64,000 nt of DNA from Xylanimonas ulmi (GCF_004216535.1 NZ_SGWX01000001.1:1364001-1428000), one strand, 5' to 3'; counted from the first letter of the stretch, positions 35,507-45,231 are shown. Notes: a model not told the origin generated them from the sequence alone. Program-made: numbers and translations.

Positions 35507-36463
35507 ATGACCACCCCGTCCTCGGCTGTGCCCGCGATCGAGATCCGCGACCTGCACAAGTCCTTCGGCTCGACCAAGGCCCTCGACGGCCTCGACCTCA
35601 CGGTCCGCCCCGGCGAGGTCGCTGGCTTCCTCGGCCCGAACGGCGCCGGGAAGTCCACCACCATCCGCGTGCTGCTCGGCCTGCTGCGCGCGACGTCGGG
35701 CCACGTGAGCCTGCTGGGCCGCGACCCGTGGGCAGACGCCGTCGAACTGCACCGTCGGCTGACCTACGTGCCCGGCGACGTGTCGCTGTGGCCCCACCTC
35801 ACCGGCGGCGAGGCCATCGACCTGCTGGCCCGCCTGCGCGGTGGCCTCGACCTCAAGCGCAAGGCCGAGCTGCTCGAGCGCTTCGAGCTGGACCCCACCA
35901 AGAAGGCCCGCACGTACTCCAAGGGCAACCGGCAGAAGGTCGCGCTCGTGGCGGCCTTCGCCTCAGACGTCGAGCTGCTGGTGCTCGACGAGCCCACCTC
36001 TGGCCTCGACCCGCTCATGGAGGCCGTGTTCACCGAGTACCTGCGCGAGGTCAAGGCCCAGGGCCGCTCGGTGCTGCTCAGCAGCCACATCATGAGCGAG
36101 GTCGAGAAGGTCTGCGACACCGTCACGATCATCCGTCAGGGACGGGCGGTCGAGTCGGGCACGCTCGACGACCTGCGGCACCTGACGCGCTCGGCGATCA
36201 CCACGGTCGTCGAGGCCGACCCCGCCGCGCTCGCCGCGCTGCCCGGGGTGCACGATCTGGCCGCGACGCCCAACGCCGTCGGCTCGCGCGTCACCTTCGA
36301 CGTCGACAACGACCGCATCGGCGAGGTGCTCGCGGCCGTCTCAAGCCTGGGCGTGCACGCCCTCACCGTCACCCCGCCGTCGCTCGAGGAGCTGTTCCTG
36401 CGCCACTACGGCGACGAGCTCGCCGCCGACGGCGTCGCCACGTCCGCGGGGCGCGCACGATGA
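35507..36463 (+). CDS. ABC transporter ATP-binding protein (drug/lipid exporter type)
   Basis: 318 residues, DrrA/CcmA-like ATPase. Walker [11 protein letters not shown]-loop region [14 protein letters not shown], Walker [15 protein letters not shown] and an H-loop in [13 protein letters not shown]. The signature motif is unusual: [12 protein letters not shown] in place of LSGGQ. The C-terminal extension carries the domain usual for exporter ATPases. The ATG at 35507 follows AAGGA. It ends in an ATGA overlap with its permease. Confidence 0.87.
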   Translation: MTTPSSAVPAIEIRDLHKSFGSTKALDGLDLTVRPGEVAGFLGPNGAGKSTTIRVLLGLLRATSGHVSLLGRDPWADAVELHRRLTYVPGDVSLWPHLTGGEAIDLLARLRGGLDLKRKAELLERFELDPTKKARTYSKGNRQKVALVAAFASDVELLVLDEPTSGLDPLMEAVFTEYLREVKAQGRSVLLSSHIMSEVEKVCDTVTIIRQGRAVESGTLDDLRHLTRSAITTVVEADPAALAALPGVHDLAATPNAVGSRVTFDVDNDRIGEVLAAVSSLGVHALTVTPPSLEELFLRHYGDELAADGVATSAGRAR

Positions 36464-38118
36464 GCGCGACGACGACGCGCGCCGCCCAGGCGCGGCCGAC
36501 GAGCCTGGACACCTTGACCGGCACGGGCCTGCTGCTGCGGTTCGCGCTGCGTCGCGACCGGGTCCGCCTCATCGTGTGGACCGCCTCGATCGTGCTGCTG
36601 TGGCTGTACGTCGTGGGCGCGTTCACCTCGCTGTTCGACACCGCCGAGTCCCGCCAGGCGCGCGCGGCGCTCATGAGCACGCCCGCCAGCATCCTGCTGA
36701 CGGGGCCCGGGTACGGCCTGGACGACTACACCATCGGCGCGATGGTCGCCAACGAGATGCTGCTGTGGATCATCCTGTCGCTCGCGATCATGAGCATCCT
36801 CCAGGTCGTGCGGCACACCCGCGCCGAGGAGGAGTCGAGCCGTTCGGAGCTGGTGCGCGCAGGCGTCGTCGGCCGGCACGCCCCCGCCGTCGCCGCGATG
36901 CTCCTCGTGCTCATCGTCAACCTGGTCATCGCGGCGCTGTCGGCGGCGGTGCTCGCCGCGGGCGGGCTCGACCCGCGTGACAGCGTGGTGATCGCGCTCG
37001 CGGCGGCGCTGACGGCCCTCGTGTTCGCGGGCGTCGCGTCGGTGACCTGCCAACTCACCGCGCACGGGCGCGGGGCCAGCGGCCTGGCCATCGCCGTCCT
37101 CGGCGTGGCGATAGCGGTGCGGGGCGTCGGCGACATCCAGCGGGCGCACGGCAGCGCGCTGTCGTGGCTCTCGCCCGTCGCCTGGGCGCAGCAGACGCGC
37201 GTGTTCGTCGACACCCGCCTGTGGCCGCTCGGCCTGAGCCTGGTCCTGACGGTCGTGCTGCTCGTGCTCGCCGCGACGCTGGCCTCGCGCCGTGACTTCG
37301 GCGCGGCCATGCTGCCCGAGCGGCGCGGCCGCGCGGACGCCGTCGCGAGCCTCGCCTCCCCCTTCGCGCTGGCCTGGCGCCAGCAGCGGGTCGCGCTCGC
37401 GTGGTGGACGCTCGGCACGACGCTGATGTGGCTGGCCTCAGGCACCTACGTCGACGAGATCGGCCCCATGGTCGGCGACCTCGCCGAGACCAACCCGGCG
37501 GTCGCGCAGATCCTCGGCGGCGACGGCGGGCAGGCGCTGACGGACGGCTTCGTCTCGGTGTTCATGCTTTACGCGGCGCTGATCGCCGTCGGCTACGGCA
37601 TCTCCGCGGTGCTGCGCGCCCGCACCGAGGAGACCGAGGGGCTGGCCGAGTACGCGCTGGCCACGGCCGTCTCCCGTGGACGTTGGCTCGGCGCGCAACT
37701 CGCGGTCGCCGGGATCGGCGCCGCGGTGCTCACCGTCGCGGGGGGCGTCGGCGTCGCCATCGGCGCCTACTCGGTCGGCGCGACCGATCCGTCGTTCGGC
37801 GCCTACCTCGTCGCCTCCGCGGCGTACCTGCCCGCGGTCGCCGTGGTCATCGCCCTGTCGGCGGCCCTGTTCGCGTGGCTGCCGCGCCTGGCGGGACTGC
37901 CGTGGGCGATCCTCGTGCTCGCGTTCGTGGTCGGCATGTTCGGTGAGGCGCTCGACCTGCCCGACGCCGTCCAGGGTCTGTCGCCGCTGTGGTGGGTGCC
38001 CCGGGTGCCCGCGGAGGACTTCGCCTGGGCCCCGACGCTGGTGCTGACCGCTATCGCCGCCGCGCTGTTCGGCCTCGCGTTCTGGGGTTTCCGGCGCCGC
38101 GACGTGCCCGTGGTCTGA
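36460..38118 (+). CDS. ABC exporter permease (two-domain, antibiotic-exporter type)
   Basis: 552 residues with about 12 transmembrane segments in two homologous halves (the second begins near [18 protein letters not shown]). This is the layout of the putative polyketide-antibiotic exporter permeases of actinomycetes. A soluble segment with [20 protein letters not shown] follows helix 3 and is mirrored by [20 protein letters not shown] in the second half. It is coupled to the ATPase (ATGA). The likely role is efflux of a toxic amphiphile under TetR control. Confidence 0.85.
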   Translation: MSATTTRAAQARPTSLDTLTGTGLLLRFALRRDRVRLIVWTASIVLLWLYVVGAFTSLFDTAESRQARAALMSTPASILLTGPGYGLDDYTIGAMVANEMLLWIILSLAIMSILQVVRHTRAEEESSRSELVRAGVVGRHAPAVAAMLLVLIVNLVIAALSAAVLAAGGLDPRDSVVIALAAALTALVFAGVASVTCQLTAHGRGASGLAIAVLGVAIAVRGVGDIQRAHGSALSWLSPVAWAQQTRVFVDTRLWPLGLSLVLTVVLLVLAATLASRRDFGAAMLPERRGRADAVASLASPFALAWRQQRVALAWWTLGTTLMWLASGTYVDEIGPMVGDLAETNPAVAQILGGDGGQALTDGFVSVFMLYAALIAVGYGISAVLRARTEETEGLAEYALATAVSRGRWLGAQLAVAGIGAAVLTVAGGVGVAIGAYSVGATDPSFGAYLVASAAYLPAVAVVIALSAALFAWLPRLAGLPWAILVLAFVVGMFGEALDLPDAVQGLSPLWWVPRVPAEDFAWAPTLVLTAIAAALFGLAFWGFRRRDVPVV

Positions 38119-38184
38119 CCCAGGGTCCTGTCGGGCCCGCCCCGTCGCATCTCGACGGGGCGGGCCCGACCGGCGTGACCCTGG
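38119..38184. terminator. Strong bidirectional terminator
   Basis: A perfect 18-bp stem (38130-38147 with 38153-38170) and 5-base loop, extended by an outer 8-bp pairing (38119-38126 with 38177-38184). It fills the gap between two convergent genes. Confidence 0.85.
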
Positions 38185-38643
38185 TCAGAACTGGTGGGCG
38201 AAGCCTGTGACGATCGTCTCGGGCTGGTCCTTGCGCTCGTCCAGCAGCCGCTGGATGCTCTCGACGTAGGCCCGGAACGCCGCGGTGTCGGCCTGGCCGC
38301 TCGCCTCGAGCTCGTCGGCGATCTTGACCACGAGGGCGCGCGCTCGCGCCGCGGCCGGGCCGGTGGCGACCCGCACCACGCACTCCGACGCCCGCCAGTG
38401 CGGCACGTCGGCCGGCACGACCACGCCATCGACCTCGTCGGGCGAGTTGTCGAGCAGCCACTGGATGCCGTGCTCGTCGAGCTGACCGGGGCCGAAGTTC
38501 CTCAGCTCCATCGGCTCGGGCGCCTCCGGGCCCTCGCTCTCAAGCCACTGGTCGCGCAGCAGGTCCGCGAAACCCGGGATCGAGAGGATCTCGTCCCGGA
38601 CGGCAGGGGTGAAGATGTCGAGTGCGTCGAACGGCTGGTCCAT
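38185..38643 (-). CDS. Hypothetical protein
   Basis: 152 residues, acidic, no signal peptide or membrane helix. It opens with DQPFDALDIFTPAVRDEIL. A middle part (SPDEVDGVVVPADVPHWRAS) suggests strands, and the tail is helical (IADELEASGQADTAAFRAYV). I do not recognise the family. The ATG at 38643 has AAGGAG seven bases upstream, so translation is well supported. It is a single gene, divergent from the hydrolase at 38748. Confidence 0.7.
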   Translation of the reverse strand: MDQPFDALDIFTPAVRDEILSIPGFADLLRDQWLESEGPEAPEPMELRNFGPGQLDEHGIQWLLDNSPDEVDGVVVPADVPHWRASECVVRVATGPAAARARALVVKIADELEASGQADTAAFRAYVESIQRLLDERKDQPETIVTGFAHQF

Positions 38644-38747
38644 TGCTCTGCTCCTTGCGTGGGAGGCCCTGCCCCGACCGTAGGCGCGCGGCGGGGCGAC
38701 CGCATCCCGCTGACACGGCGCGACACCCACCCCTCTGGAAGGCTCCC

Positions 38748-39479
38748 ATGCACCTGAGCACCGCACACCGTCCCGCTGACGGCGTCGTCGAGCGCCGCCT
38801 GACGCTCGACGGCGTCCCCGGGATCCTGTGGACCCCCGACCCTCCGGCCTCGGCGCCGGCGCCCGCGATCCTCCTGGGCCACCCCGGCGGCCTCGAGCGG
38901 ATGTACCCGCGCCTGCTCGCTCGCGCCGCCCGCGCCGCCGCCGACGGCTTCGCCACCGCGACCATCGAGTTGCCCGGCAGCGGCGACCGGCCCCGACTGC
39001 CCGACTTGGAGGCGGCCCGCGCCGACCTGCGCCGCGCCATCACCCGTGGCGAGCCGGTCGACGATGACGTCGTCGACCGGCTCGTCCTGCCGTTGGTCGA
39101 GGCGGCCGTCCCGGAGTGCCGACGCCTGCTCGACGCGCTTGAGGCGGAGGGGGTGGGCGGCCCGTTCGGCTACTCGGGTGGGATCGTCTCGCTCGGCGTG
39201 CGACTGGCCGCGGTCGAGCCGCGCGTCGTGGCCGCGGGACTCTTCGCCGGCAGCCGCATCCCCCGCGCCATCATCGAGCAGGCCCGCCAGGTGCGGATCC
39301 CGACGCACGTCCTGCTCCAGTGGGACGACGCGGGCAACGACCGCCAGGAGGCGCTGAGCCTGTTCGACGCCCTCGGCTCCCCCGACAAGACATTGCAGGC
39401 CAACATGGGCGGGCACACGGGTGTGCCGGAGCACGCGGCCGAGGACGCCGCGCGGTTCTTCGTCCGACACCTGCGCTGA
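38748..39479 (+). CDS. Alpha/beta-hydrolase
   Basis: 243 residues, alpha/beta-hydrolase fold (serine esterase or peptidase-like). HPGG forms the oxyanion region (ILLGHPGGLERM), the nucleophile elbow is FGYSGGIVSLG, a likely acid lies in LLQWDDAGNDRQ and the base in MGGHTGVPEHA. The start is ATG 38748 with GGAAGG a few bases upstream; the longer frame to 38622 would run antisense into the neighbour's start. Substrate unknown. Confidence 0.75.
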   Translation: MHLSTAHRPADGVVERRLTLDGVPGILWTPDPPASAPAPAILLGHPGGLERMYPRLLARAARAAADGFATATIELPGSGDRPRLPDLEAARADLRRAITRGEPVDDDVVDRLVLPLVEAAVPECRRLLDALEAEGVGGPFGYSGGIVSLGVRLAAVEPRVVAAGLFAGSRIPRAIIEQARQVRIPTHVLLQWDDAGNDRQEALSLFDALGSPDKTLQANMGGHTGVPEHAAEDAARFFVRHLR

Positions 39480-39484
39480 CGCGC

Positions 39485-39513
39485 CGACGGGCCCGCCGCG
39501 GGCGGGCCCGTCG
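39485..39513. terminator. Bidirectional terminator
   Basis: Perfect 13-bp GC-rich stem (39485-39497 with 39501-39513) and 3-base loop, between the convergent hydrolase and MarR genes. Confidence 0.75.
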
Positions 39514-39535
39514 AACTCCCCCAGGACGGCGGCGC

Positions 39536-40003
39536 TCAGGCGCCGGCGCGCGCGGCCGCCGGCGCCGAGACCTCGTGCAGCGCCTCGACGAGCGGAGCCA
39601 GCTCCGCGGTCCCCTCGGCGGCGGTCAGCGCCGCCTCGAGGGTCACGTCGTGTGTCGGCCGCGCCGCGAGCAGCAATCCCTCCCCCGCCGCGGTGAGCTC
39701 GGTGTAGATCCCGCGCCGGTCGTCCTGGCACAGCACGCGCGTCAGCAGCCCGCGCTCCTCAAGCCGGTTGACCAGCCGCGTGGTCGCCGACGCCGAGAGC
39801 GCGGCGGCGCGGCCGAGCTGCCGCATGCGCATATGCCATCCGTCCTGCCGCGACAGCGCGTCGAGCACGGTGAACTCGACGACCGACAGCCCGTGCTCCT
39901 GTTGGAGCGCGCGTTCGAGCGCGGCGTCGATGAGGCCGTGCAGGGCCGCGAGCGTGCGCCAACCTTGCGCGCGGACCTCGACGGCGTCGTCGGCGATTCC
40001 CAT
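39536..40003 (-). CDS. MarR-family transcriptional regulator
   Basis: 155 residues with a central winged helix. MRQLGRAAALSASATTRLVN is the helix-turn-helix, and RVLCQDDRRGIYTELTAAG the wing with the typical DDRR turn. The ATG at 40003 has AGGAG upstream. It is divergent from an aldo-keto reductase / MFS pair, its probable targets, with a palindrome just before its start. It may respond to reactive aldehydes, oxidants or phenolic compounds; the cysteine in the wing loop could be redox-active (inference). Confidence 0.82.
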   Translation of the reverse strand: MGIADDAVEVRAQGWRTLAALHGLIDAALERALQQEHGLSVVEFTVLDALSRQDGWHMRMRQLGRAAALSASATTRLVNRLEERGLLTRVLCQDDRRGIYTELTAAGEGLLLAARPTHDVTLEAALTAAEGTAELAPLVEALHEVSAPAAARAGA

Positions 40004-40021
40004 GGGGCTCCTCCGGACTGG

Positions 40022-40037
40022 TGGGTGCGAGCACCCA
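40022..40037. promoter_or_regulatory. Candidate MarR operator
   Basis: TGGGTGCGAGCACCCA is an inverted repeat with 7-base arms and a GA centre, 19 bases upstream of the MarR start. It is well placed for autoregulation. A further near-repeat, GCGCGTGCAAAC and GCGCCTGCAAC, lies at about 40063-40096 towards the reductase. Confidence 0.5.
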
Positions 40038-40164
40038 TTCTACACGGCTTGTGCGGATAGAGCGCGCGTGCAAACATGTATCCCGCGCCTGCAACTACCG
40101 GCGGGCGCTCATGGTCGGCCCACGCCGACCGTCATCGTCCACACCACCATGCCTGGAGCGCCCC

Positions 40165-41025
40165 GTGCCCACGCAGCACACCATCCCCGCCGTCCCCCTC
40201 CCCCACGCCGCCCACCCCGGCGCCACGATGCCGCAGGTCGGCTTCGGCGTCTTCCAGGTGCCCGACGCCGAGACCACCCGCGCCGTGTCCCTCGCGCTCG
40301 ACGCCGGGTACCGCAGCGTCGACACCGCCGCCGTCTACGGCAACGAGGCCGGCGTCGGGCGTGCCCTGGCCGAGGCGGGCCTGACCTCGGGCCCGGCCCG
40401 GGCCGAGGTCTTCGTGACCAGCAAGCTGTGGGTCGACGACATGGCCCGATCCGACGTGGCGCCCGCGTTGGGGCGCAGCCTCGAGCGCCTGGGACTCGAC
40501 CACCTCGACCTGTTCCTGATCCACTGGCCGGCACCGGGCCGCGGCCAGTACGTCGAGGCGTGGGAGGCGCTGGTCGAGGCCCGCGACGCCGGACTCGTGC
40601 GCGAGATCGGCGTCTCCAACTTCCAGCCCGCCCACCTGGACGCGATCATCGCGGCCACCGGCGTGCGGCCCGTCGTCAACCAGGTCGAACTGCACCCCGC
40701 GCTGCAGCAGCGCGGCCTCCGCGCGGCCCACGCCGCGCACGGCGTCGTCACCGAGGCGTGGAGCCCGCTCGCCCAGGGCGCGCTGCTGCGCGACGACGTG
40801 ATCGCGCGCGTCGCCGCCGCCCACGCCGTCACGCCCGCCCAGGCGATCCTGCGCTGGCACGTGCAGCACGGGACCGTGGTCATCCCCAAGTCCGTCACGC
40901 CCGAGCGCATCGCCGCCAACCTCGACCTGTTCGGCTTCGCGCTGTCCGACGACGAGATGGCCGCGATCGACGCCCTCGACCGCGACGGACGCACCGGCCC
41001 GCACCCCGACCGCTTCAACGGCTGA
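40165..41025 (+). CDS. Aldo/keto reductase (2,5-diketo-D-gluconate reductase type)
   Basis: 286 residues, NADPH-dependent TIM-barrel reductase. Catalytic tetrad visible: Asp and Tyr in SVDTAAVYGNE, Lys in VTSKLWVDD, His in FLIHWPAPG. The cofactor segment is VVIPKSVTPERIAANLD. Start GTG 40165 with GGAG six bases upstream. It is the first gene of a pair with the MFS transporter at 41059, divergent from MarR. It likely detoxifies aldehydes or ketones. Confidence 0.85.
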   Translation: MPTQHTIPAVPLPHAAHPGATMPQVGFGVFQVPDAETTRAVSLALDAGYRSVDTAAVYGNEAGVGRALAEAGLTSGPARAEVFVTSKLWVDDMARSDVAPALGRSLERLGLDHLDLFLIHWPAPGRGQYVEAWEALVEARDAGLVREIGVSNFQPAHLDAIIAATGVRPVVNQVELHPALQQRGLRAAHAAHGVVTEAWSPLAQGALLRDDVIARVAAAHAVTPAQAILRWHVQHGTVVIPKSVTPERIAANLDLFGFALSDDEMAAIDALDRDGRTGPHPDRFNG

Positions 41026-41058
41026 CCACACACCCCAACGTCCGCAAGGAGCGTCATC

Positions 41059-42258
41059 GTGCCTCTCGCCCTGTGGGCCCTCGCCATCGGGGGCTTCGGC
41101 ATCGGCCTGACCGAATTCGTCATCATGGGCCTGCTGCCCGAGGTGGCCGCCAGTTTCGAGGTCACCGAGACCGTGGCCGGCTACCTCATCTCGGGCTATG
41201 CGCTGGCGGTCGCCGTCGGCGCGATCGGCCTGACCGCCGCGCTGACCCGCGTGGACCGCAAACGCGCGCTGCTCGGGCTCATGGTCCTGTTCATCGCCGG
41301 GAACCTGCTCTCGGCGCTCGCACCCACCTACGGGCTCATGCTCGCCGGGCGCGTGCTCGCCGCGCTGTGCCACGGCGCCTTCTTCGGCATCGGCGCGGTC
41401 GTCGCGGCGGGCCTGGTGGGCAACGGCCGCGCCGCGGCCGCCATCGCGATCATGTTCACCGGCCTGACGATCGCCAACGTCCTGGGCGTGCCGTTCGGCA
41501 CCTTCCTCGGGCAGGCCGCCGGTTGGCGCTCGACCTTCTGGGCGATCACGGCCGTCGGCGTGCTCGCGTTCGTCGGCGTCGCCGTCCTCGTCCCGTCGAC
41601 CGCCCGAGACTCACACGCGGCGGCGCCGTCGAGCCTGCGGGTCGAACTGGCGGCGTTCCGCTCGCCGCAGGTGTGGCTGTCGATCGCCGTGACCGTGCTC
41701 GGCTTCGGCGGGATGTTCGGCGCGTTCACCTACATCGCGTTCACCCTCACCCGCGTGAGCGGGTTCGCCGACTCGACCGTGCCCTGGCTGCTGATCCTGT
41801 TCGGCGCCGGGCTGTTCGTAGGGAACCTGCTCGGCGGGCGGGCCGCCGACAGGCGACTGGACGGCACGCTGGTCGTGCTGCTCATCGGCCTGACCGCCGT
41901 GCTCGCGCTGTTCGCCCTGACCGCGGACAGCCAGGCTCTGACGATCGTGAGCCTGGTGCTCATGGGCGGCTTCGGCTTCGCCACGGTGCCCGGCCTGCAG
42001 ATGCGCGTCATGCGCTACGCCTCGGCGGCCCCCACGCTCGCCTCCGGCGCCAACATCGCCGCGTTCAACATCGGCAACGCGTTCGGCGCCTGGGTCGGAG
42101 GGCTCGCCCTGGCCGCGGGCCTCGGCTTCACCTCCCCGCTGTGGGCCGGCGCCGCCATCACGCTCGCCGGGCTGGCGGTCATGGTGGTCGCGGCTGTCAC
42201 GGCCGGCGCCGCGCCGACCCGCGAGCCGGCCGCCGTCGCGCACGCGACCGCCGGGTGA
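41059..42258 (+). CDS. MFS efflux transporter (AraJ-like, DHA1)
   Basis: 399 residues, 12 transmembrane helices, beginning LWALAIGGFGIGLTEFVIMG, a start seen in AraJ/PbuE-like drug and nucleoside pumps. Helix 2-3 loop TRVDRKRALLGL, helix 5 GLTIANVLGVPFGTFLGQ. GTG at 41059 after AAGGAGCG. Transcribed with the aldo-keto reductase, and likely controlled by the divergent MarR protein. Confidence 0.83.
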   Translation: MPLALWALAIGGFGIGLTEFVIMGLLPEVAASFEVTETVAGYLISGYALAVAVGAIGLTAALTRVDRKRALLGLMVLFIAGNLLSALAPTYGLMLAGRVLAALCHGAFFGIGAVVAAGLVGNGRAAAAIAIMFTGLTIANVLGVPFGTFLGQAAGWRSTFWAITAVGVLAFVGVAVLVPSTARDSHAAAPSSLRVELAAFRSPQVWLSIAVTVLGFGGMFGAFTYIAFTLTRVSGFADSTVPWLLILFGAGLFVGNLLGGRAADRRLDGTLVVLLIGLTAVLALFALTADSQALTIVSLVLMGGFGFATVPGLQMRVMRYASAAPTLASGANIAAFNIGNAFGAWVGGLALAAGLGFTSPLWAGAAITLAGLAVMVVAAVTAGAAPTREPAAVAHATAG

Positions 42259-42280
42259 GCTCATCGCCCTTGCGGGCAGG

Positions 42281-42313
42281 CCCGTGGCCGCGCTGGTCGA
42301 GCGCGGCCACGGG
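42281..42313. terminator. Bidirectional terminator
   Basis: Perfect 14-bp stem (42281-42294 with 42300-42313) and 5-base loop, between the two convergent MFS genes. Confidence 0.8.
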
Positions 42314-42324
42314 CTCCGCGCCGC

Positions 42325-43614
42325 CTACGCGGCGGGTTCGAGGTCGCGCGCGGGGTGCACGATCTCAAGCTGCGGGAACGTCGCCGGTCGCGTGAGGCGG
42401 TAGCGGACCCGCCAGCGCCGGTGCGCCCACGTCCAGCCTGCCGCGACGGCCAGGAGCGTGGCCACCGCGCCCGCGAGGATCGCGACGCGGGGACCGAAGG
42501 TCTCGGCGACCCAGCCGATCAGCGGGGCGCCGAACGGCGCGCCGCCGAGGAACACCATCATGTACAGCGCCATGACGCGCCCGCGCATCGCCGGGGTCAC
42601 CGACGTCTGCAGGGCGGCGTTCGCCGCCGTCAGCATGGTCAGCGACGTGAACCCGATCGGGGCGGCGAGCAGCAGATACGTCAGGTAGGACGGCATGAGC
42701 GCGGAGACGCCCTGCGCGAGGCCGAACGCGAGCGCCGCGCCGAGCACGACCCGCACGCGCGGCGGCTGGGTTCGCCGCGCGGTCAGCAGCGCCCCGGCCA
42801 GCGACCCCACGGCGAGCGCCGAGCCGAGCAGGCCGAACTCCCCCGGCCCCAGCCCGAACTCGACGCGGGCCATCATCGCGCTGGTGAGCTGGAAGTTGAG
42901 GCCGAACATCGTCACCACGCCGACGACCCCCATGATGACCTGCACGTCGCCACGGTCGCGCACGTAGGCGACCGCCTCGCGCAGTTGTCCCGCCGCGCGC
43001 GGCGCCGACGGCAGCACGTGCAGGGCGCGGGGGTTCATCGCCGCGATGGCCGCGATCGACAGCGCGAACGTGGCGGCCGTGATGACGAAGACCCACCCCG
43101 GGCCCACGGCGGCGATGAGCAGGCCGGCGACGCCCGGCCCCACGAGCCGGGCCGCGTTGAACGACGCCGAGTTGAGCCCGACGGCGTTGGTCAGGCTCGC
43201 CTCCGGCACGAGCTCGGAGACGAACGTCGCGCGCACCGGGTTGTCGACCGCTGAGACGCACCCGCCGACCAGGGCGAGGGCGAACACATGCCACAGCCGC
43301 ACGGCGCCCGTGAGCACGAGCACGGCCAGGACCACCGAGTTGAGCCCCATCAACGATTGCGTGGCCATCAGCAGCCGCCGTCGCGGCAGCCGATCGGCGA
43401 GCACGCCCGCGTAGGGCGACAGCGCCAGCACGGGCAGGAACTGCATCGCCACGGAGACGCCGACCGCCGTGCCCGAGTGGTCCGTCAGGTGGGTCAGGAC
43501 GATCCAGTCCTGGCCGACGCGCTGCGCCCACGCGCCGACGTTGGCGACCAGGGCGGCGGCGAACCACAGGCGATAGTTGGGAAAGCGGAGGGAGGCGAAC
43601 GTCGCGGAGGCCAT
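42325..43614 (-). CDS. MFS exporter (DHA3/enterobactin-exporter type)
   Basis: 429 residues, 12 transmembrane helices. The start SLRFPNYRLWFAAALVANVG and the loop GVLADRLPRRRLLMATQSLM mark the DHA3 group, which exports macrolides, siderophores and other compounds. The helix 4-5 region reads VSAVDNPVRATFVSELVP. The ATG at 43614 is chosen because the family pattern begins there; an ATG-to-GGGTC spacing of about two bases makes the ribosome site weak. It is a single gene. Confidence 0.82.
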   Translation of the reverse strand: MASATFASLRFPNYRLWFAAALVANVGAWAQRVGQDWIVLTHLTDHSGTAVGVSVAMQFLPVLALSPYAGVLADRLPRRRLLMATQSLMGLNSVVLAVLVLTGAVRLWHVFALALVGGCVSAVDNPVRATFVSELVPEASLTNAVGLNSASFNAARLVGPGVAGLLIAAVGPGWVFVITAATFALSIAAIAAMNPRALHVLPSAPRAAGQLREAVAYVRDRGDVQVIMGVVGVVTMFGLNFQLTSAMMARVEFGLGPGEFGLLGSALAVGSLAGALLTARRTQPPRVRVVLGAALAFGLAQGVSALMPSYLTYLLLAAPIGFTSLTMLTAANAALQTSVTPAMRGRVMALYMMVFLGGAPFGAPLIGWVAETFGPRVAILAGAVATLLAVAAGWTWAHRRWRVRYRLTRPATFPQLEIVHPARDLEPAA

Positions 43615-43741
43615 GACCCTGCCACGGTAGGCCCTGCCCGAGAGAAATCCCTGGTCACGACGTCCTCGGCCCAGCCGTGCGGCGCGCGATGCGTGTGCCG
43701 ACGTCGGCGTCAGGCGTCGGACGACGCCGCCCCGAGCGCGC

Positions 43742-44383
43742 TCACGCGTACTCGTTGCTCCCGAAGTCGTCGCGGAACGTCGGGCCGTTCGCCGCGACCT
43801 CGGCGTCGTGCTCGGCTCTCCACGTCGGGTAGGGCCGCACGGCGAGCGCGTCGTTGGTGAAGCGCGGGTCGTCCGTGATCTCGGTGACGCACCAGCGCGG
43901 GATGACCAGGTCGGTGACCGGGTCCGGCTTCTCGCACTCCGCGACGATGAGCGGGTGGTTGGCCCCGCCGAAGACATCGATCACCCACGGCGACCCGAAC
44001 AGGTGGACGGCGTAGCGGACCTTGGTGACGAACGGGCCCTTGCCGCGCAGCATGACCTGCACCGCCTCGGACACGTCCAGGTCGCGCTCGGCCTCGTACC
44101 GGGTGCCGCCGAGCGGCGGACCCTTCACGGTGATCGCGGCGTGGTTGACCTGCGGGCTGATCGCGCCGAGCAGATCCACCGGGTCGGTCTCGGCGGTCAT
44201 CTCGGCCTCGACTCCGATGGCCTGCGCGCGGACGCGCACCGCGTAGCCGCCGTCGGCGACGAGGTAGGACTGCACGATCGTCGCCGGAGCCTGGCGGACC
44301 TCGTCGGGCGCCTCGGCGACGAGGAACCGCCGCTCGAACTCGAAGTCGCCGTGTTTGCGCTCGATGCCGGGGAAGCCGTCCAT
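43742..44383 (-). CDS. CYTH-domain protein (triphosphate tunnel enzyme family)
   Basis: 213 residues. The N-terminal FEFERRFLV is the ExExK-like signature (last position Arg), followed by the alternating charged strands of the tunnel: YAVRVRAQ, AAITVKGPP, RYEAERDLD, VTKVRYAV, VDVFGG-type IDVFGGANHPLIVAE and CVTEITDDPRFTNDAL. Members hydrolyse inorganic triphosphate or thiamine triphosphate, or make cAMP; the reaction here is unknown. The ATG at 44383 has no ribosome site but a TANNNT box (TAGCCT) ending seven bases before it, so it is probably leaderless. Confidence 0.8.
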   Translation of the reverse strand: MDGFPGIERKHGDFEFERRFLVAEAPDEVRQAPATIVQSYLVADGGYAVRVRAQAIGVEAEMTAETDPVDLLGAISPQVNHAAITVKGPPLGGTRYEAERDLDVSEAVQVMLRGKGPFVTKVRYAVHLFGSPWVIDVFGGANHPLIVAECEKPDPVTDLVIPRWCVTEITDDPRFTNDALAVRPYPTWRAEHDAEVAANGPTFRDDFGSNEYA

Positions 44384-44448
44384 GGCAGGAAGGCTAGCCT
44401 GTGCCGGTCCCCCGGGTGACGGCGCGACGCGGCGACTGGCGTGCGCGC

Positions 44449-45132
44449 TCACCAGGGCAGGTCTCCTCCGCCCAAGTTGAGGAACCTGGGGCTCGTCGGC
44501 TCGGGCGAGGCCGCGAGGCGCAACAGCTCCCGGGCGGCGTCCACGGGATCGCCGCCCGCGCCGGATCGACCCATCCCTGTGGCGAGGCTGCCGGGGTGGA
44601 CCGCCCAGACGCGGACGTCGGGACCGAGCTCCTGGGCGAGCGCGACCGTCGCCATGTTCTGCGCGGCTTTGGAGATCCGATACCCGTAACTCGTCCCGAA
44701 GCCGCGGTACCTGCCGACAGCCTGGTCGTGGATCGACCCGAGCCGAGAGGTGATGTTGAGCACAAGCGGCGACCGCGCGAGCCGAAGGTTCGGCAGGGCA
44801 ACTCGCGTCGTCCGCAGAACCCCGCCGACGTTGACGTCAAGCACTCCGAGCATGGCCGTGACGTCGAGGCCCTCCAGCGGCGTCCCCGGCATCCCGACAC
44901 CGGCGTTGTTGACGACAAGATCGAGCGGCGCGCTCCCGAGCGCGACCCGCAGCGCACTTCCGTCGTCGTCGGTCACGTCCCAGATCGCGTTGACGACGCC
45001 GGCGAGGGCGCCCGACCTGGGAGCCCGGGATGCCGCGACGACGTCCCATCCCGCGCCGGCGAAGACCTCCACGCAGGCGGCGCCGAACCCGCGGCTCGCG
45101 CCCGTGACGAGGGCCCGACGCCGAGATGTCAT
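44449..45132 (-). CDS. Short-chain dehydrogenase/reductase
   Basis: 227 residues, classical SDR with TGASRGFG (cofactor binding), NNAGVGMPG, the active-site Ser in LNITSRLG and YGYRISKAA (Tyr/Lys). It ends after the substrate region, with HPGSLATGMG present. NAD(P)-dependent oxidoreductase of unknown substrate. ATG at 45132; no strong ribosome site. It stands alone between the CYTH gene and the heme island. Confidence 0.82.
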   Translation of the reverse strand: MTSRRRALVTGASRGFGAACVEVFAGAGWDVVAASRAPRSGALAGVVNAIWDVTDDDGSALRVALGSAPLDLVVNNAGVGMPGTPLEGLDVTAMLGVLDVNVGGVLRTTRVALPNLRLARSPLVLNITSRLGSIHDQAVGRYRGFGTSYGYRISKAAQNMATVALAQELGPDVRVWAVHPGSLATGMGRSGAGGDPVDAARELLRLAASPEPTSPRFLNLGGGDLPW

Positions 45133-45231
45133 GCGCGGAGTATGGCCCAGTGGCCGACGAGCCGGGCCCACTCGACCACGGGCTGAGCAGTCACCCACGA
45201 CCATCGCCAACCATCGACGGCGGACTCGGGC

